The notes: a model not told the origin generated them from the letters alone. A stretch of DNA of 64,000 nt from Pseudomonas sp. Q1-7 (GCF_028010285.1 NZ_CP116304.1:4356501-4420500); one strand, 5' to 3'; positions 40,301-55,247 are shown, numbered from the stretch's first letter. Translations and numbers: made by a program.

Positions 40301-40482
40301 TGGCCATCTCCAACGGCGCCGGTTCCGGCAGCCAGCACGCCATCGGTACCGGCGTGATCGGCGGCATGCTCACCGCCACCGTCCTGGCCATCTTCTGGGT
40401 GCCGCTGTTCTACGTGCTGGTCTGTTCGCTGTTCAAGGACAAGGCGAGCAAGGCCGCAATCAAGAAGGAGGCCCTGCAGTGA
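37348..40482 (+). CDS. ttgB: RND multidrug efflux transporter (TtgB/MexB)
   Basis: Inner-membrane proton-driven trimeric pump for antibiotics and solvents (HAE1 family). The 1044 residues have the family start [17 protein letters not shown], the membrane Asp-Asp pair in [36 protein letters not shown] and, in the second half, [16 protein letters not shown]. Full-length for MexB/AcrB (about 1045). The stop overlaps the GTG start of ttgC by four bases. Confidence 0.97.
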   Translation: MSRFFIDRPIFAWVIALVIMLAGGLSILKLPINQYPSIAAPAVGIQVSYPGASAQTVQDTVVQVIEQQLNGIDGLRYISSESNSDGSMTITATFEQGTNPDIAQVQVQNKLQLATPLLPQEVQQQGIRVTKSVKNFLLVIGVVSEDGSMDKNDLANYIVSNIQDPISRTKGVGDFQVFGAQYAMRIWLDPARLNNYQLTPVDVKTAIQAQNVQISSGQLGGLPASPGTQLNATIIGKTRLQTPEQFGAILLKVNRDGSQVRLRDVAKIELGGENYSISAQFNGKPASGMAIKLATGANALDTARAIRATIAELEPFMPAGMQVVFPYDTTPVVSASIEGVVHTLGEAIVLVFLVMYLFLQNFRATIIPTLAVPVVLLGTFGVLAMFGFTINTLTMFAMVLAIGLLVDDAIVVVENVERVMAEEGLSPLEATRKSMGQIQGALVGIALVLSAVFLPMAFFGGSTGVIYRQFSITIVSAMALSVLVALIFTPALCATLLKPIAKGHHEKRGFFGWFNRSFDRSVQSYERGVRGILKRKAPYLALYLVIIVAMGWLFTRIPTAFLPEEDQGVLFAQVQTPSGASAERTQAVVDQMREYLLENEKDTVKSVFTVTGFNFAGRGQSSGMAFIMLKPWEERTAEGQSVFDLAQRAQKHFFSFRDAMVFAFAPPAVMELGNATGFNLFLQDRAGIGHEALNTARDQFLELAAKNPVLNRVRANGLRDEPQYQLLIDDEKARAHGVSLSDINNTVSIAWGASYVNDFIDRGRVKKVYLQGEPEARMNPEDLNKWYVRNDQGQMVPFSAFASGEWTYGAPKLARYNGVPAVEILGEAAPGHSSGEAMAAVEEIAKQLPAGVGYSWTGLSYEERLSGAQAPALYALSLLVVFLCLAALYESWSIPFSVMLVVPLGVIGALLFTSLRGLSNDVFFQVGLLTTIGLSAKNAILIVEFAKELHEQGKSLFDAAVEACRMRLRPIIMTSLAFILGVVPLAISNGAGSGSQHAIGTGVIGGMLTATVLAIFWVPLFYVLVCSLFKDKASKAAIKKEALQ

Positions 40483-41912
40483 GGCGTTCCCTGTTATCCC
40501 TCGCGGTCGCCGGCCTCCTGCTCGGCGGCTGCTCCATGATCCCCGACTACCAGCGCCCGGACGCCCCGGTGGCGGCCGACTGGCCCCAGGGCGAGGCCTA
40601 TGGCAACGGCGCGGCCCAGGTGAACACCGCCGCCGCCGACCTCGACTGGCGCGCATTCTTCCAGGACCCGGCGCTGCGCCAACTGGTGCAATTGGCCCTG
40701 GACAACAACCGTGACCTGCGCACCGCCGCGCTGAATGTCGAGGCGTACCGCGCGTTGCACCGCATCCAGCGCTCCGAGCTGTTCCCCAGCCTTTCCGCCG
40801 ACGGCGGTGCCACCCGCCAGCGCACGCCGGGCATCATGAGCCAGAGTGGCGAGGCCGACACCAGCAGCACCTACAGCGCCACCCTCGGCACCAATGCCTG
40901 GGAACTGGACTTCTTCGGCCGCCTGCGCAGCCTCGATGAGCAAGCGCTGCAACAATACTTCGCCACCGAACAGGCCCGTCGCAGCACCCAGATCAGCCTG
41001 GTGGCCGCGGTGGCCACCGCCTACCTCGACTGGCAGGCCGACCAGGCCCTGCTGCAACTGACCCGCGACACCCTCAAGACCTACCAGGAAAGCTACGCCC
41101 TCACCCAGCGCAGCTTCGACGTCGGCGTGGCCGACGCCCTGGCCCTGAGCCAGGCGCGCACCGCCGTGGAAAGCGCCCAGGTCAGCCTGGCGCAGTACAC
41201 CCGCCTGGTGGCCCAGGACCGCAACGCCCTGACCCAGTTGCTGGGCACCGGCCTTCCGGCCGACCTGCCGAAAGGCCTGGCGCTGGATGCCGACCTGCTG
41301 GCCGAAGTGCCGCCGGGGCTGCCCTCCGACCTGCTGCAGCGCCGCCCGGACCTGGTCCAGGCCGAGCACCTGCTGAAGGCGGCCAATGCCAACATCGGCG
41401 CCGCCCGCGCGGCCTTCTTCCCCAGCGTCAGCCTGACCGCCAACGCCGGCACCATGAGCAACGAACTGTCCGGCCTGTTCGATGCCGGCTCCGGCAGTTG
41501 GCTGTTCCAGCCGAGCATCAGCCTGCCGATCTTCACCGCCGGCCGGCTGAAGGCGAACCTGGACTACAGCGAGCTGCAGAAAGACATCCAGGTGGCGCAG
41601 TACGAGAAGGCCATCCAGGTCGCCTTCCAGGAAGTCGCCGACGGCCTCGCCGCCCGCACCACCTACCAGCAACAGCTCGGCGCCCAGCGCGACCTGGTGA
41701 CCACCACCGAGGAGTACTACCGCCTCGCCGAACGCCGCTACCGCACCGGCGTGGACAGTTACCTGACCCTGCTGGACGCCCAGCGCCAACTGTTCAGCGC
41801 GCGCCAGCAACTGATCGGCGACCGCCTCAACCAGTTGGCCAGCGAGGTGAACCTGTACAAGGCCCTCGGCGGCGGCTGGAAGGAACCGGGGGAAAGCACC
41901 CCGAGCGCTTGA
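40479..41912 (+). CDS. ttgC: RND efflux outer-membrane lipoprotein (TtgC/OprM)
   Basis: Outer-membrane exit channel of the pump. The 477-residue precursor starts at a GTG overlapping the ttgB stop and carries a lipobox LLGGC (Cys about 18). OprM family features are the [17 protein letters not shown] start, [15 protein letters not shown] and [21 protein letters not shown] region ([16 protein letters not shown]). A strong terminator follows at 41954. Confidence 0.95.
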   Translation: MRRSLLSLAVAGLLLGGCSMIPDYQRPDAPVAADWPQGEAYGNGAAQVNTAAADLDWRAFFQDPALRQLVQLALDNNRDLRTAALNVEAYRALHRIQRSELFPSLSADGGATRQRTPGIMSQSGEADTSSTYSATLGTNAWELDFFGRLRSLDEQALQQYFATEQARRSTQISLVAAVATAYLDWQADQALLQLTRDTLKTYQESYALTQRSFDVGVADALALSQARTAVESAQVSLAQYTRLVAQDRNALTQLLGTGLPADLPKGLALDADLLAEVPPGLPSDLLQRRPDLVQAEHLLKAANANIGAARAAFFPSVSLTANAGTMSNELSGLFDAGSGSWLFQPSISLPIFTAGRLKANLDYSELQKDIQVAQYEKAIQVAFQEVADGLAARTTYQQQLGAQRDLVTTTEEYYRLAERRYRTGVDSYLTLLDAQRQLFSARQQLIGDRLNQLASEVNLYKALGGGWKEPGESTPSA

Positions 41913-41953
41913 CCCGCGACACCCCGATCCTCATGGACGAGGAATCCACGCGG

Positions 41954-41986
41954 CGCCCCTGCCCTTCTTGGCGGGGGCGTTTTTTT
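41954..41986 (+). terminator. Rho-independent terminator after ttgC
   Basis: CGCCCCTGCC pairs with GGCGGGGGCG, followed by seven T. Confidence 0.88.
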
Positions 41987-42294
41987 GGGGACTGACTGGC
42001 TCCGTACGACGCCCCTCCCCCACCCTCTCGCAGAGGTAGCGGGGTGACTCGCGCTGGCCCCCACCCAACGATCGCAACCCGCTGGGAAATGCGCTGACAG
42101 GCTCTCCGAACGCCCGCATCAGCGCCCTCAAATCGGGCAGAAACCCCGGAAATCCCCATGCCATTCATGAACTTGCAAGCGCCCGCCGGTCCAATTCCTC
42201 GCCACCTGTCAGCCCGCCGCCGCAGGCTGTAATAAAAGCCGATCCTGATTTTCCAACTCGTGGGGAGGCGAGTGGGAAACACGAGGACACGACG

Positions 42295-42588
42295 ATGAAA
42301 TCGACATTCAACATGACGACCCTCAGCGGCCTGCTGTTGGCCCTGGCGGTGACAACGGGACCGGGCGCAGCCCTGGCGGAGAATGGAAGCGACCGCCTGG
42401 ACGAGTACCGGATACGCAACCAGCAACTCTTGCAAATGCGGGAAGACTCCAGCGAAAGATTCTCCCGAATGGTGGAGCAACAGCCGACCGCGGCCGGCTA
42501 CCAGGTTGACGACATGCAGTCGGAGACACGGCGTCCACCCAAGTACCAATCCTGGATCCACCAGCAGAGGGTCGAGTTCGGCAAGTGA
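42295..42588 (+). CDS. Small secreted or periplasmic protein of unknown function
   Basis: A 97-residue protein with a signal peptide (MKSTFNMTTLSGLLLALAV, likely cut after ALA-EN near residue 30) and a polar, Gln/Glu/Arg-rich mature part of about 67 residues containing RIRNQQLLQMREDSSERFSR. No recognised family. Upstream has GAGGACACGACG as a ribosome site. It stands alone between the efflux operon and the LapG-like gene. Confidence 0.65.
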   Translation: MKSTFNMTTLSGLLLALAVTTGPGAALAENGSDRLDEYRIRNQQLLQMREDSSERFSRMVEQQPTAAGYQVDDMQSETRRPPKYQSWIHQQRVEFGK

Positions 42589-42878
42589 CCTGAACCGCCC
42601 GCCGGATGCGCCCCTCCGCGCACCCGGTGGGCAGCGACCCACGCCTTTTCCGACAATCGGCGTCCCCCGAGCAGGCCCGTTCCAGAGCCCTGCCGTCACG
42701 CGGTCCGTTACGTGCGCCGCGCCATGCGTCTCCTGCGGCTTGCAGGGGCGGCCGGCATGCCCCTAGTGTGCAACCCATCCCCGCACCGGTGGAGGGGGCT
42801 CCTTTCCCCGGACATTCGCTCAACGGATTGATTCACTGAACCCGGCCCCGGCCGCTTTCACCCTGGAGAGTCAACCCG

Positions 42879-43580
42879 TTGCAGAAGCCCGCCTGCCGCC
42901 GCTTCGGCTCGCCCCTGTTCTGGCCCCTGTTCACCCTGACCCTGTTCGGCGCTGGCCTGCTGCTGGGCGCTGCCGACGCCAAGGCCGCCTGGAGCAGCCT
43001 CGAACCCGTGCTGCGCAAGGCAGAGAAACGTTTCGGACGCAATGGCCCGGCCAAGGATCGCCTGCACGCCTGGCGCGACCTGCTGGAAAGCGCCGGCCGG
43101 CTTCCCGAGCGCGAACGACTGCGGGCGGTCAATCGCGAGATCAACCGCCAGGTGCGCTTCGCCGACGACACCGTGGTCTGGCAACGCCGCGACTACTGGG
43201 CGACGCCCCTGGAAACCCTGGCCAGGGGCGCCGGCGACTGCGAGGACTTCGCCCTGGCCAAGTACTTCACCCTGCTGCAGCTCGGCATCGCCCCGGACAA
43301 ACTGCGCCTGACCTACGCCCGTGCGCTGGAACTGAACCAGGCCCATATGGTGCTCACCTACCAGGATGGGCCGGACGCCACCCCGCTGGTGCTGGACAAC
43401 CTGGTGGACGAGATTCTCCCCGTCGCGCAGCGCAGGGACCTCGCCCTGCGCTACGCCTTCGACGGCCAGGGGCTTTACAGCCTCAAGGGCGACGCGCCGA
43501 AGCGCATCGGCAACACCGCCGAACTGCCGGTCTGGCAGGGCCTGCTGGCGCGGATGGAACGGGAAGGCTTCGCGCCCTGA
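42879..43580 (+). CDS. lapG: LapG-like periplasmic cysteine protease (BTLCP, PF06035)
   Basis: Calcium-dependent periplasmic protease of the transglutaminase-like family. LapG releases the LapA-type adhesin by cutting its N-terminus. The 233-residue protein shows the catalytic Cys121 (GAGDCEDFA), His156 (NQAHMVL) and Asp173 (VLDNLVDE) triad and an N-terminal hydrophobic segment (about 10-37). It begins with TTG after CTGGAGAG; no in-frame ATG exists near the start. The partners LapD and LapA are not in the window, so the substrate is unknown. Confidence 0.88.
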   Translation: MQKPACRRFGSPLFWPLFTLTLFGAGLLLGAADAKAAWSSLEPVLRKAEKRFGRNGPAKDRLHAWRDLLESAGRLPERERLRAVNREINRQVRFADDTVVWQRRDYWATPLETLARGAGDCEDFALAKYFTLLQLGIAPDKLRLTYARALELNQAHMVLTYQDGPDATPLVLDNLVDEILPVAQRRDLALRYAFDGQGLYSLKGDAPKRIGNTAELPVWQGLLARMEREGFAP

Positions 43581-43666
43581 ACCGATCCCCCATGAGGGTT
43601 CGATGCCATCGCGGGCGGGTGCCGAGGAACGAGGCCCAACGCGGGACGCCGTCTGTTGCCCCGACC

Positions 43667-45769
43667 TCAAGCCGATTTCTTCACGATCGCCTCGGCAATG
43701 CTCGCCGGCACTTCGGCGTAACGGGCGAACTCCATGGAGAAGCTGGCGCGGCCCTGTGACATGGAGCGCACGTCGGTGGCGTAGCCGAACATTTCGCCCA
43801 GGGGCACTTCGGCGCGGATGATCTTGCCGGAGACGCCGTCGTCCATGCCGTGGATCAGGCCACGGCGGCGGTTGAGGTCGCCCATGATGTCGCCCATGTA
43901 GTCCTCGGGGGTGACGACCTCCAGCTTCATCACCGGCTCCAGCAACACCGCGCCGCCCTTCTGCGACAGCTGTTTGGTGGCCATGGAGGCGGCAATCTTG
44001 AAGGCCATCTCGCTGGAGTCCACGTCGTGGTAGGAGCCGTCGAACACGGCGGCTTTCAGGCCGATCAGCGGGTAGCCGGCGAGCACGCCGTTCTTCATCT
44101 GCTCCTCGATGCCCTTCTGGATGGCCGGGACGAACTCGCGGGGCACCACGCCGCCCACCACCTCGTTGACGAACGCCAGGCCTTCCTGGCCTTCGTCCGC
44201 CGGGGCGAAGCGGATCCAGCAATGGCCGTACTGGCCGCGCCCACCGGACTGGCGGACGAATTTGCCTTCGATCTCACAGGTCTTGCGGATGGTCTCGCGG
44301 TAGGCCACCTGGGGTTTGCCGGTGTTGGCCTCGACGTTGAACTCGCGCTTCATGCGGTCGACGATGATGTCCAGGTGCAGCTCGCCCATGCCGGAAATGA
44401 TGGTCTGCCCGGTTTCTTCGTCGGTCTTGACCCGGAACGACGGGTCTTCCTGGGCCAGGCGGCCGAGGGCGATGCCCATCTTTTCCTGGTCGGCCTTGGT
44501 CTTGGGTTCCACGGCGATGGAAATCACCGGCTCGGGGAAGTCCATGCGTTCGAGGATGATCGGTTTGTTCAGGTCGCACAGGGTATCGCCGGTGGTGACG
44601 TCCTTCATGCCGATCAGCGCGGCGATGTCGCCGGCCCGCACTTCCTTGATCTCGGCACGGTGATTGGCGTGCATCTGCACCATGCGCCCGACCCGCTCCT
44701 TCTTGCCCTTCACCGAGTTGAGCACGGCGTCCCCTGAATTCAGCACGCCGGAATAGACGCGGACGAAAGTCAGGGTGCCGACGAAGGGGTCGGTGGCGAT
44801 CTTGAAGGCCAGGGAAGAAAACGGTTCGCCATCATCGGCGTGGCGTTCGTCTTCCTTCTCCGGATCGTCCGGGTGGGTGCCACGGATGGACGGAATCTCG
44901 GTGGGTGCCGGCAGCAGTTCGACCACGGCATCCAGCACCAGCGGCACGCCCTTGTTCTTGAACGACGAACCGCACACCGCCGGCACCACTTCGCAGGACA
45001 GGGTGCGGATGCGCAGGCCGGTCTTGATCTCGTCCTGGCTCAGGTCGCCCTCGTCCAGGTACTTGGTCATCAGTTCCTCGTTGGCCTCCGCCGCCACTTC
45101 CAGCATCACGCTGCGCCAATGACGGGCCTCGTCCAACAGCTCGGCGGGAATCTCCTCCTCGCGGAAGCTGGCGCCCTGGTCGGCGTCGTTCCAGTAGATG
45201 GCCTTCATGCGGATCAGGTCGATCTGGCCGTTGAAGTGCTCTTCCTGGCCGATGGGCAACTGGATCGGCACCGGGGTGTGGCCAAGGCGTTTCTTGATCT
45301 GCTCCACCACCCGCAGGAAGTCGGCACCGGCGCGGTCCATCTTGTTCACGTAGGCGATGCGCGGCACATGGTACTTGTCGGCCTGCCGCCACACGGTCTC
45401 CGACTGCGGCTCCACACCGTCGGCGCCGCTGAACACCACCACCGCGCCGTCCAGCACCCGCAGCGAACGCTCCACCTCGATGGTGAAGTCGACGTGGCCG
45501 GGGGTGTCGATGATGTTGATGCGGAACTTGTCCAACTGCTTGCGCGAGCCGCTCCAGAAGGCGGTGGTGGCCGCCGAGGTGATGGTGATGCCGCGCTCCT
45601 GCTCCTGGACCATCCAGTCCATGGTCGCGGCGCCGTCGTGCACCTCGCCCATCTTGTGGTTGACCCCGGTGTAATAGAGCACCCGCTCGGTGGTGGTGGT
45701 CTTGCCGGCATCCACGTGGGCCACTATGCCGATATTGCGGTAATGGCTGATGGGGGTTGTACGGGCCAT
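43667..45769 (-). CDS. fusA: Elongation factor G, second paralogue
   Basis: Translational GTPase catalysing ribosome translocation or recycling. The 700-residue protein has G1 AHVDAGKT (17-24), the NKMDRAGAD region of G4, RGITITSAA of switch I, DTPGHVDF of G3, and the EF-G C-terminal domains. It stands alone, away from the str operon, and resembles the second EF-G (FusA2/FusB) of pseudomonads. Sequence alone does not tell whether it acts in translocation or recycling. Confidence 0.94.
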   Translation of the reverse strand: MARTTPISHYRNIGIVAHVDAGKTTTTERVLYYTGVNHKMGEVHDGAATMDWMVQEQERGITITSAATTAFWSGSRKQLDKFRINIIDTPGHVDFTIEVERSLRVLDGAVVVFSGADGVEPQSETVWRQADKYHVPRIAYVNKMDRAGADFLRVVEQIKKRLGHTPVPIQLPIGQEEHFNGQIDLIRMKAIYWNDADQGASFREEEIPAELLDEARHWRSVMLEVAAEANEELMTKYLDEGDLSQDEIKTGLRIRTLSCEVVPAVCGSSFKNKGVPLVLDAVVELLPAPTEIPSIRGTHPDDPEKEDERHADDGEPFSSLAFKIATDPFVGTLTFVRVYSGVLNSGDAVLNSVKGKKERVGRMVQMHANHRAEIKEVRAGDIAALIGMKDVTTGDTLCDLNKPIILERMDFPEPVISIAVEPKTKADQEKMGIALGRLAQEDPSFRVKTDEETGQTIISGMGELHLDIIVDRMKREFNVEANTGKPQVAYRETIRKTCEIEGKFVRQSGGRGQYGHCWIRFAPADEGQEGLAFVNEVVGGVVPREFVPAIQKGIEEQMKNGVLAGYPLIGLKAAVFDGSYHDVDSSEMAFKIAASMATKQLSQKGGAVLLEPVMKLEVVTPEDYMGDIMGDLNRRRGLIHGMDDGVSGKIIRAEVPLGEMFGYATDVRSMSQGRASFSMEFARYAEVPASIAEAIVKKSA

Positions 45770-46106
45770 GGCGATCACCTCAGTGCGGGTTCGTGGGGTG
45801 TGGCGAGACCGCACGCTATCCGCCGATACCGCCAGGCATCGGACGCGGGAGCGTAGGGTTGTGCGCAGCCGAACCGGACGGTCCCGCTGCAAGGGCACGG
45901 CGCGGCCTCTGGCCGGCACCTCCCCCTCTCCTAACGCTAGCACTGCCATCGCCTTGCCACCGGCCACTCATCCGGACGCCAGGGACCGAACCCAGACCTA
46001 TACTCAAGGGCCCGGTAGGGTGATGGCATGTCCCGTCCCCCGGCCACGACGGCCGTCGCCAGCCGGTGGCGGCGCCCTTTCATAACCAGCATCCAGGAGG
46101 TCGAAC

Positions 46107-46760
46107 ATGGCTATCCGCATTGGTGACGAAGCGCCCGATTTCACCGCCGACAGCACCGAAGGCACGATCAACTTCCACCAGTGGATCGGTGACCAGTGGG
46201 CCATCCTGTTCTCTCACCCCAAGGACTTCACCCCGGTCTGCACCACCGAGCTGGGCTACATGGCCAGGCTCAAGCCCGAGTTCGACAAGCGCAACACCAA
46301 GGTGGTGGGGCTTTCCGTGGATCCGGTCAGCGACCACCGGCGCTGGGTCGGCGACATCGAGGAAACCCAGGGTCATGCGGTGAACTACCCGATGATCGGC
46401 GATGACAATCTGGTGGTGGCCAAGCTCTACGACATGATCCACCCCAATGCCAGCCCGGGCCCGCGCACCGCCGTGGACAACGCCACGGTGCGTTCGGTGT
46501 TCATCATCGGCCCGGACAAGAAGGTCAAGGCCATGCTGGTCTACCCCATGAGCGCCGGGCGCAACTTCGACGAGGTGCTGCGCCTGTTGGACTCCCTGCA
46601 GCTCAACGCCAAGCACACGGTGGCGACCCCGGTGAACTGGCGACCGGGCGATGACGTGATCATCCCCACCTCGGTCTCCGACGAAGACGCGAGGAAGAAG
46701 TACCCCGAGGGCTTCAAGACCCTGAAACCCTACCTGCGGGTCGTCGCCCAGCCGAAATGA
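46107..46760 (+). CDS. lsfA: 1-Cys peroxiredoxin LsfA (Prx6)
   Basis: Reduces hydrogen and organic peroxides; LsfA in pseudomonads is linked to sulfur-limitation and oxidative stress. The 217-residue protein has the peroxidatic Cys45 in DFTPVCTTELG, His37 (SHPKD) and the C-terminal Prx6 arm (NWRPGDDVIIP). No resolving cysteine of the 2-Cys type is visible. A Prx6-like length of about 215-220 fits. The ribosome site AGGAGG lies 10 bases upstream. Confidence 0.95.
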   Translation: MAIRIGDEAPDFTADSTEGTINFHQWIGDQWAILFSHPKDFTPVCTTELGYMARLKPEFDKRNTKVVGLSVDPVSDHRRWVGDIEETQGHAVNYPMIGDDNLVVAKLYDMIHPNASPGPRTAVDNATVRSVFIIGPDKKVKAMLVYPMSAGRNFDEVLRLLDSLQLNAKHTVATPVNWRPGDDVIIPTSVSDEDARKKYPEGFKTLKPYLRVVAQPK

Positions 46761-46815
46761 CCGCCGCGCGCCCTCCGCCCGGAGGGCGCGCCCCGGCCAG
46801 TCCGGCTCGTCCTCC

Positions 46816-47574
46816 ATGGTCAGCGCGACGTTCCGCTTCTACGAGGAGCTCAACGACTTCCTTCCCGCCGAGCGCCGCCGGCGTTCCTTCACCTGTGCCT
46901 GCGCGCGGGCGGCGACGGTCAAGCACATGATCGAAGCCCTGGGCGTGCCGCACACGGAGGTGGAACTGGTGCTGCTCAATGGCGAATCGGTGGGGTTCGA
47001 GCGGGTGATCCTGGATGGCGACCGGGTGGCGGTCTATCCCAAGTTCGAGGCCCTGGACATCCGCCCGCTGCTCAAGGTCCGCGCCCACCCGCTGCGGGTG
47101 CTGCGCTTCATCGCCGACGCCCACCTGGGCGGCCTGGCCAGCCTGCTGCGCATGAGCGGCTTCGACACCCTCTACGACAACGGCTTCGAGGACGGCCAGA
47201 TCGCCGAGATCGCCGCCGCGCAAGGCCGCATCGTGCTCACCCGCGACCGCGAACTGCTCAAGCGCCGCATCATCACCCACGGCTGCTACGTGCACGCGCT
47301 CAAACCCGCGCTGCAACTGCGCGAGCTGTTCGAACGCCTGGACCTGGCCCGCAGCGCCAACCCCTTCAGCCTGTGCCTGCACTGCAACCGGCCGCTGCGG
47401 GAAATCGCCCCGGAACTCGCCCGTCCGCGCCTGCCACCGCGCATCGCCGCGCTCTATTCACGCTTCCTCAGTTGCGACGCCTGCGAACGCCTGTACTGGG
47501 AAGGCTCCCACTGGCGCAGCATGTGCGTCCTGCTGGAACCCCTGCTGTCTGTGGATAAGTCCGACGAAGCCTGA
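46816..47574 (+). CDS. Mut7-C PIN-like RNase-domain protein with N-terminal ubiquitin-like domain
   Basis: A 252-residue protein with an N-terminal ubiquitin/ThiS-like part (about 1-80), a Mut7-C PIN-like domain (RFIADAHLGGLASLLRMSGFDT and GRIVLTRDRELLKRR) and a four-cysteine zinc ribbon (Cys in CLHCNRP and SCDACERLYW). Predicted RNA- or nucleic-acid-processing activity; no role is established. It is 56 bases after lsfA in the same direction. Two DnaA-box-like sequences lie at its 3' end. Confidence 0.85.
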   Translation: MVSATFRFYEELNDFLPAERRRRSFTCACARAATVKHMIEALGVPHTEVELVLLNGESVGFERVILDGDRVAVYPKFEALDIRPLLKVRAHPLRVLRFIADAHLGGLASLLRMSGFDTLYDNGFEDGQIAEIAAAQGRIVLTRDRELLKRRIITHGCYVHALKPALQLRELFERLDLARSANPFSLCLHCNRPLREIAPELARPRLPPRIAALYSRFLSCDACERLYWEGSHWRSMCVLLEPLLSVDKSDEA

Positions 47575-47616
47575 CCGGCGGTTACCCACAAAGCCAGTGG
47601 ATGAAGTTGTGGATAA
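47550..47616. promoter_or_regulatory. Two DnaA-box-like sequences
   Basis: TGTGGATAA (the complement of TTATCCACA) occurs at 47550-47558, inside the end of the Mut7-C gene, and at 47608-47616. A third occurs at 61330-61338. Pairing and function are untested. Confidence 0.3.
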
Positions 47617-47720
47617 GCTGTCGGGCGATGGCCAGAGGCCAGAAGTGGCGCGGGGCGACCTGGGTCGGGTCAATTTCTGAGCGGATTCAAGCGTTTAGAG
47701 CAACGCAACAACCCAAAACC

Positions 47721-47819
47721 TGTGGGAGCGAATTCATTCGCGAAGGGCAGCGTAGCTGCCCCTTGTGGATCCACAGGGCAGACCTTCGGCCTGCATTCGC
47801 GAATGAATTCGCTCCCACA
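47721..47819. repeat. Dispersed palindromic intergenic repeat, copy 3
   Basis: Arms TGTGGGAGCGAATTCATTCG and CGAATGAATTCGCTCCCACA enclose an inner near-palindrome. Same family as 24435-24531. It lies between the convergent Mut7-C gene and the helicase gene. Confidence 0.85.
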
Positions 47820-47846
47820 AGAAGGATTGGGGAAACGGTTCAGCGC

Positions 47847-52247
<4,401 letters not shown>

Positions 52248-52418
52248 GGCCCCACTATGGTAGCCAGGATTGGGGCTCTCAACGCCGGCGGACCGATGGT
52301 CGTCCCCGGCCGCGTCCGTACCGCCGGGTCTGCCGCTTATCGGTTGCCCGCCCCGCGCGGCCGTTGGCCGGTGCCCGGCCACTACACTGAAATTGTCCTG
52401 CGATTGCGGGACCTGGGA

Positions 52419-52459
52419 GGAGCCACGGCAGCCGTGCACGACTCGGCTGCCGCGGCTCC
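52419..52459 (+). promoter_or_regulatory. Strong hairpin upstream of the methyltransferase gene
   Basis: GGAGCC-A-CGGCAGCCG pairs with CGGCTGCCG-C-GGCTCC around a 9-base loop and is followed by the pyrimidine-rich TTCCTTTCC. It lies 89 bases before the start. It could be a leader attenuator or a terminator; the evidence does not decide. Confidence 0.5.
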
Positions 52460-52547
52460 TTCCTTTCCTGTTTCCAGCTTTTCCCGCCGACGCATTCCGC
52501 CGTCGTTCCGGCCAGTGACCGCCGCCCTTTGCAGAGGAGGACAGGTA

Positions 52548-53594
52548 ATGGACGAATCCAGGCTCAACGATTTCATGGGCAAGCTGGTGACCGACATGGG
52601 CGGCGCCGCCATGCTCGCCAATGTCGTCCTCGGCGAAGAACTCGGCCTGTATCGCGCCATGGCCGACAGTCAGCCGGTGAGCCCGGAAGACCTGGCCGCC
52701 AAGACCGGCTGCAACGCGCGCCTGCTGCGCGAATGGCTGAGCGCCCACGCCGCCTCCGGCTACATGGAACACGACGATGGACGCTTCCGCCTGCCCGAGG
52801 AACAGGCCATGGCGCTGGCCTTGGAGGACTCGCCGGTGTACGTGGCCAGCGGCGCCTCGGTGATCGCCTCGCTGTTCCACGACAAGGACAAGCTGGTGAA
52901 GGCGATGCGCGGCGACGGCGGACTGCCCTGGGGCGACCACCACCCCTGCATGTTCAGCGGCACCGAACGCTTCTTCCGTCCCGGCTACCGCGCGCATCTG
53001 GTGGCCGAGTGGCTGCCGGCGCTGGACGGCGTGGTGGACAAGCTCAAGGCCGGCGCCAAGGTCGCCGATGTCGGCTGCGGCCATGGCGCCTCCACGGTGA
53101 TCCTGGCCCAGGCCTTCCCGGCCTCGCGTTTCGTCGGCTTCGACTACCATGCTCCATCCATCGAGACCGCCACCCGCCGTGCCGAGGAAGGCGGCGTGGC
53201 CGACCGGGCGACCTTCACCCAGGCCAGCGCCAAGGACTACCCCGGCAGCGACTACGACCTGATCTGCTACTTCGACTGCCTGCACGACATGGGCGACCCG
53301 GTGGGCGCCGCCCGGCATGCCTACCAGACGCTGAAGGCCGATGGCACCGTGCTGCTGGTGGAGCCCTACGCCAATGATGAACTCGACGCCAACATGACCC
53401 CGGTGGGCCGCCTGTTCTACTCCGCGTCCACCTTCATCTGCACGCCCAATTCCCTGTCCCAGGAAGTGGGCCTCGGCCTCGGCGCCCAGGCCGGCGAAGC
53501 CCGCCTGCGCAAGGTTTTCGAGGAAGCCGGTTTCACCCGGTTCCGCCGCGCCACGGAAACACCCTTCAACCTGATCCTGGAAGCACGCAAATAA
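52548..53594 (+). CDS. SAM-dependent methyltransferase with N-terminal winged helix
   Basis: A 348-residue enzyme: an N-terminal winged-helix-like dimerisation part (about 1-90, [21 protein letters not shown]) and a class I methyltransferase fold with motif [13 protein letters not shown] (about 170-181) and [15 protein letters not shown]. This layout matches Rv2258c-like enzymes; no substrate is known. AGAGGAGG lies 9 bases upstream. It is divergent from the helicase gene, and a GC hairpin follows at 53597-53632. Confidence 0.87.
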   Translation: MDESRLNDFMGKLVTDMGGAAMLANVVLGEELGLYRAMADSQPVSPEDLAAKTGCNARLLREWLSAHAASGYMEHDDGRFRLPEEQAMALALEDSPVYVASGASVIASLFHDKDKLVKAMRGDGGLPWGDHHPCMFSGTERFFRPGYRAHLVAEWLPALDGVVDKLKAGAKVADVGCGHGASTVILAQAFPASRFVGFDYHAPSIETATRRAEEGGVADRATFTQASAKDYPGSDYDLICYFDCLHDMGDPVGAARHAYQTLKADGTVLLVEPYANDELDANMTPVGRLFYSASTFICTPNSLSQEVGLGLGAQAGEARLRKVFEEAGFTRFRRATETPFNLILEARK

Positions 53595-53596
53595 GA

Positions 53597-53632
53597 CGCC
53601 GGGTGGACGGCACCGCGCCTGTCCACCCGGCG
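53597..53632 (+). terminator. GC-rich hairpin after the methyltransferase gene
   Basis: Perfect 12-base arms CGCCGGGTGGAC and GTCCACCCGGCG starting 3 bases after the stop; no T run, so a non-classical terminator or stabilising hairpin. Confidence 0.6.
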
Positions 53633-53849
53633 GCTGCCGCCGAACGTCGCCAAGAAAGTCCTTGTCAGATGCCTCGTAACCCCGCTATTAGGATGAGCAG
53701 ACCCCCGATCATCCATCTGCAACCTATCTGTAACCTCGCAGTGCCCAGATAAGAACGACCTCCGCAATCGTGCGCCATGGAATCCGGCGTCCCGCATTCC
53801 GCCGCGCAAGGCCCCACGGCCCGCCGGCATCGCTTCAAGGAAATCTCGA

Positions 53850-55247
53850 ATGCCCAAAAGACACGTCATCAATGCCCAGGTCAGCCCCAAGGGCAGCCTG
53901 GAAACCCTCTCCCAACTCGAAGTGCAGCAGCTCAGCGAAGCCGGTTCCGGCCGCATGTACCAGCTGTTCCGCCAGTGCGCCCTGGCCATCCTCAACACCG
54001 GCGCGCAGATCGACAACGCCAAGACCATCCTCGACGCCTACCAGGACTTCGAAGTCCGCATTCACCAGCAGGACCGTGGCGTGCGCCTGGAGCTGATCAA
54101 CGCCCCGGCCGACGCCTTCGTCGATGGCGAGATGATCGCCAGCACCCGCGAGATGCTGTTCAGCGCCCTGCGCGACATCGTCTACACCGAGAACGAACTG
54201 AAGAACCGCGGCTTCGACCTGGAAAGCGCCCAGGGCATCACCGACTACGTCTTCCACCTGCTGCGCAATGCGCGCACCCTGCGCGCCGGCGTTGAGCCGA
54301 AGATCGTCGTGTGCTGGGGCGGCCACTCCATCAGCACCGAGGAATACAAGTACACCAAGAAGGTCGGCCACGAGCTGGGCCTGCGTCACCTGGACATCTG
54401 CACCGGCTGCGGCCCGGGGGTGATGAAGGGGCCGATGAAAGGCGCCACCATCGCCCACGCCAAGCAGCGCATCCACAGCGGCCGCTACCTGGGCCTGACC
54501 GAGCCGGGCATCATCGCCGCCGAAGCCCCCAACCCCATCGTCAACGAACTGGTGATCCTGCCGGATATCGAGAAGCGCCTGGAGGCCTTCGTCCGCGTCG
54601 GCCACGGCATCATCATCTTCCCGGGCGGCGTCGGCACGGCGGAGGAGTTCCTCTACCTGCTGGGTATTCTGATGCACCCGGACAACCGGGAACTGCCCTT
54701 CCCGCTGGTCCTCACCGGGCCGAAGAGCGCCGCCGCCTATCTGGAGCAGTTGAATGCCTTCGTCGGCGCCACCCTGGGCGAAGCGGCCCAGAGTCGCTAC
54801 CGGATCATCATCGACGACCCGGCCGCCGTGGCCATCGAAATGGCCCAGGGATTGAAGGCGGTGAAGCAGTTCCGCCGCGAACGCAACGACGCCTTCCACT
54901 TCAACTGGCTGTTGAAGATCGACGAGCGCTTCCAGCACCCGTTCGAACCGACCCACGAGAACATGGCCAGCCTTGACCTCAGCCGCAGCCTGCCGCCCCA
55001 CGAACTGGCGGCCAACCTGCGCCGGGCCTTCTCCGGCATCGTTGCCGGCAACGTCAAGGACAAGGGCATCCGCCTGATCGAACAGCACGGCCCGTACGAG
55101 ATCCACGGCGACGCCGCGGTGATGCGGCCGCTGGACGAACTGCTCCAGGCCTTCGTCCGCCAGCACCGCATGAAGCTGCCCGGCGGCGCGGCCTACGAGC
55201 CCTGCTATCGGGTGGTTCAGCGTGCCACGGAGGAACTGGCGGGCTGA
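53850..55247 (+). CDS. ppnN: Nucleotide 5'-monophosphate nucleosidase PpnN
   Basis: Splits purine and pyrimidine 5'-monophosphates to base and ribose 5-phosphate; in E. coli PpnN is activated by (p)ppGpp. The 465-residue protein is the long LOG-family form (E. coli 454): N-terminal SPKGSLETLSQLEVQQLSE, core CTGCGPGVMKGPMKGAT and the LOG motif IFPGGVGTAEEFLYLLG. It is a single gene; the ATG has AAGG upstream. Confidence 0.95.
   Translation: MPKRHVINAQVSPKGSLETLSQLEVQQLSEAGSGRMYQLFRQCALAILNTGAQIDNAKTILDAYQDFEVRIHQQDRGVRLELINAPADAFVDGEMIASTREMLFSALRDIVYTENELKNRGFDLESAQGITDYVFHLLRNARTLRAGVEPKIVVCWGGHSISTEEYKYTKKVGHELGLRHLDICTGCGPGVMKGPMKGATIAHAKQRIHSGRYLGLTEPGIIAAEAPNPIVNELVILPDIEKRLEAFVRVGHGIIIFPGGVGTAEEFLYLLGILMHPDNRELPFPLVLTGPKSAAAYLEQLNAFVGATLGEAAQSRYRIIIDDPAAVAIEMAQGLKAVKQFRRERNDAFHFNWLLKIDERFQHPFEPTHENMASLDLSRSLPPHELAANLRRAFSGIVAGNVKDKGIRLIEQHGPYEIHGDAAVMRPLDELLQAFVRQHRMKLPGGAAYEPCYRVVQRATEELAG

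Noticed and set aside
37267-40656. A minus-strand frame of 1129 codons opposite ttgB
   Set aside because: Low-complexity (His, Gln, Gly-rich) antisense artefact of a high-GC coding region.
47550-47616. Replication origin
   Set aside because: Only two DnaA-like boxes, no AT-rich unwinding region, and neither dnaA nor other origin genes nearby.
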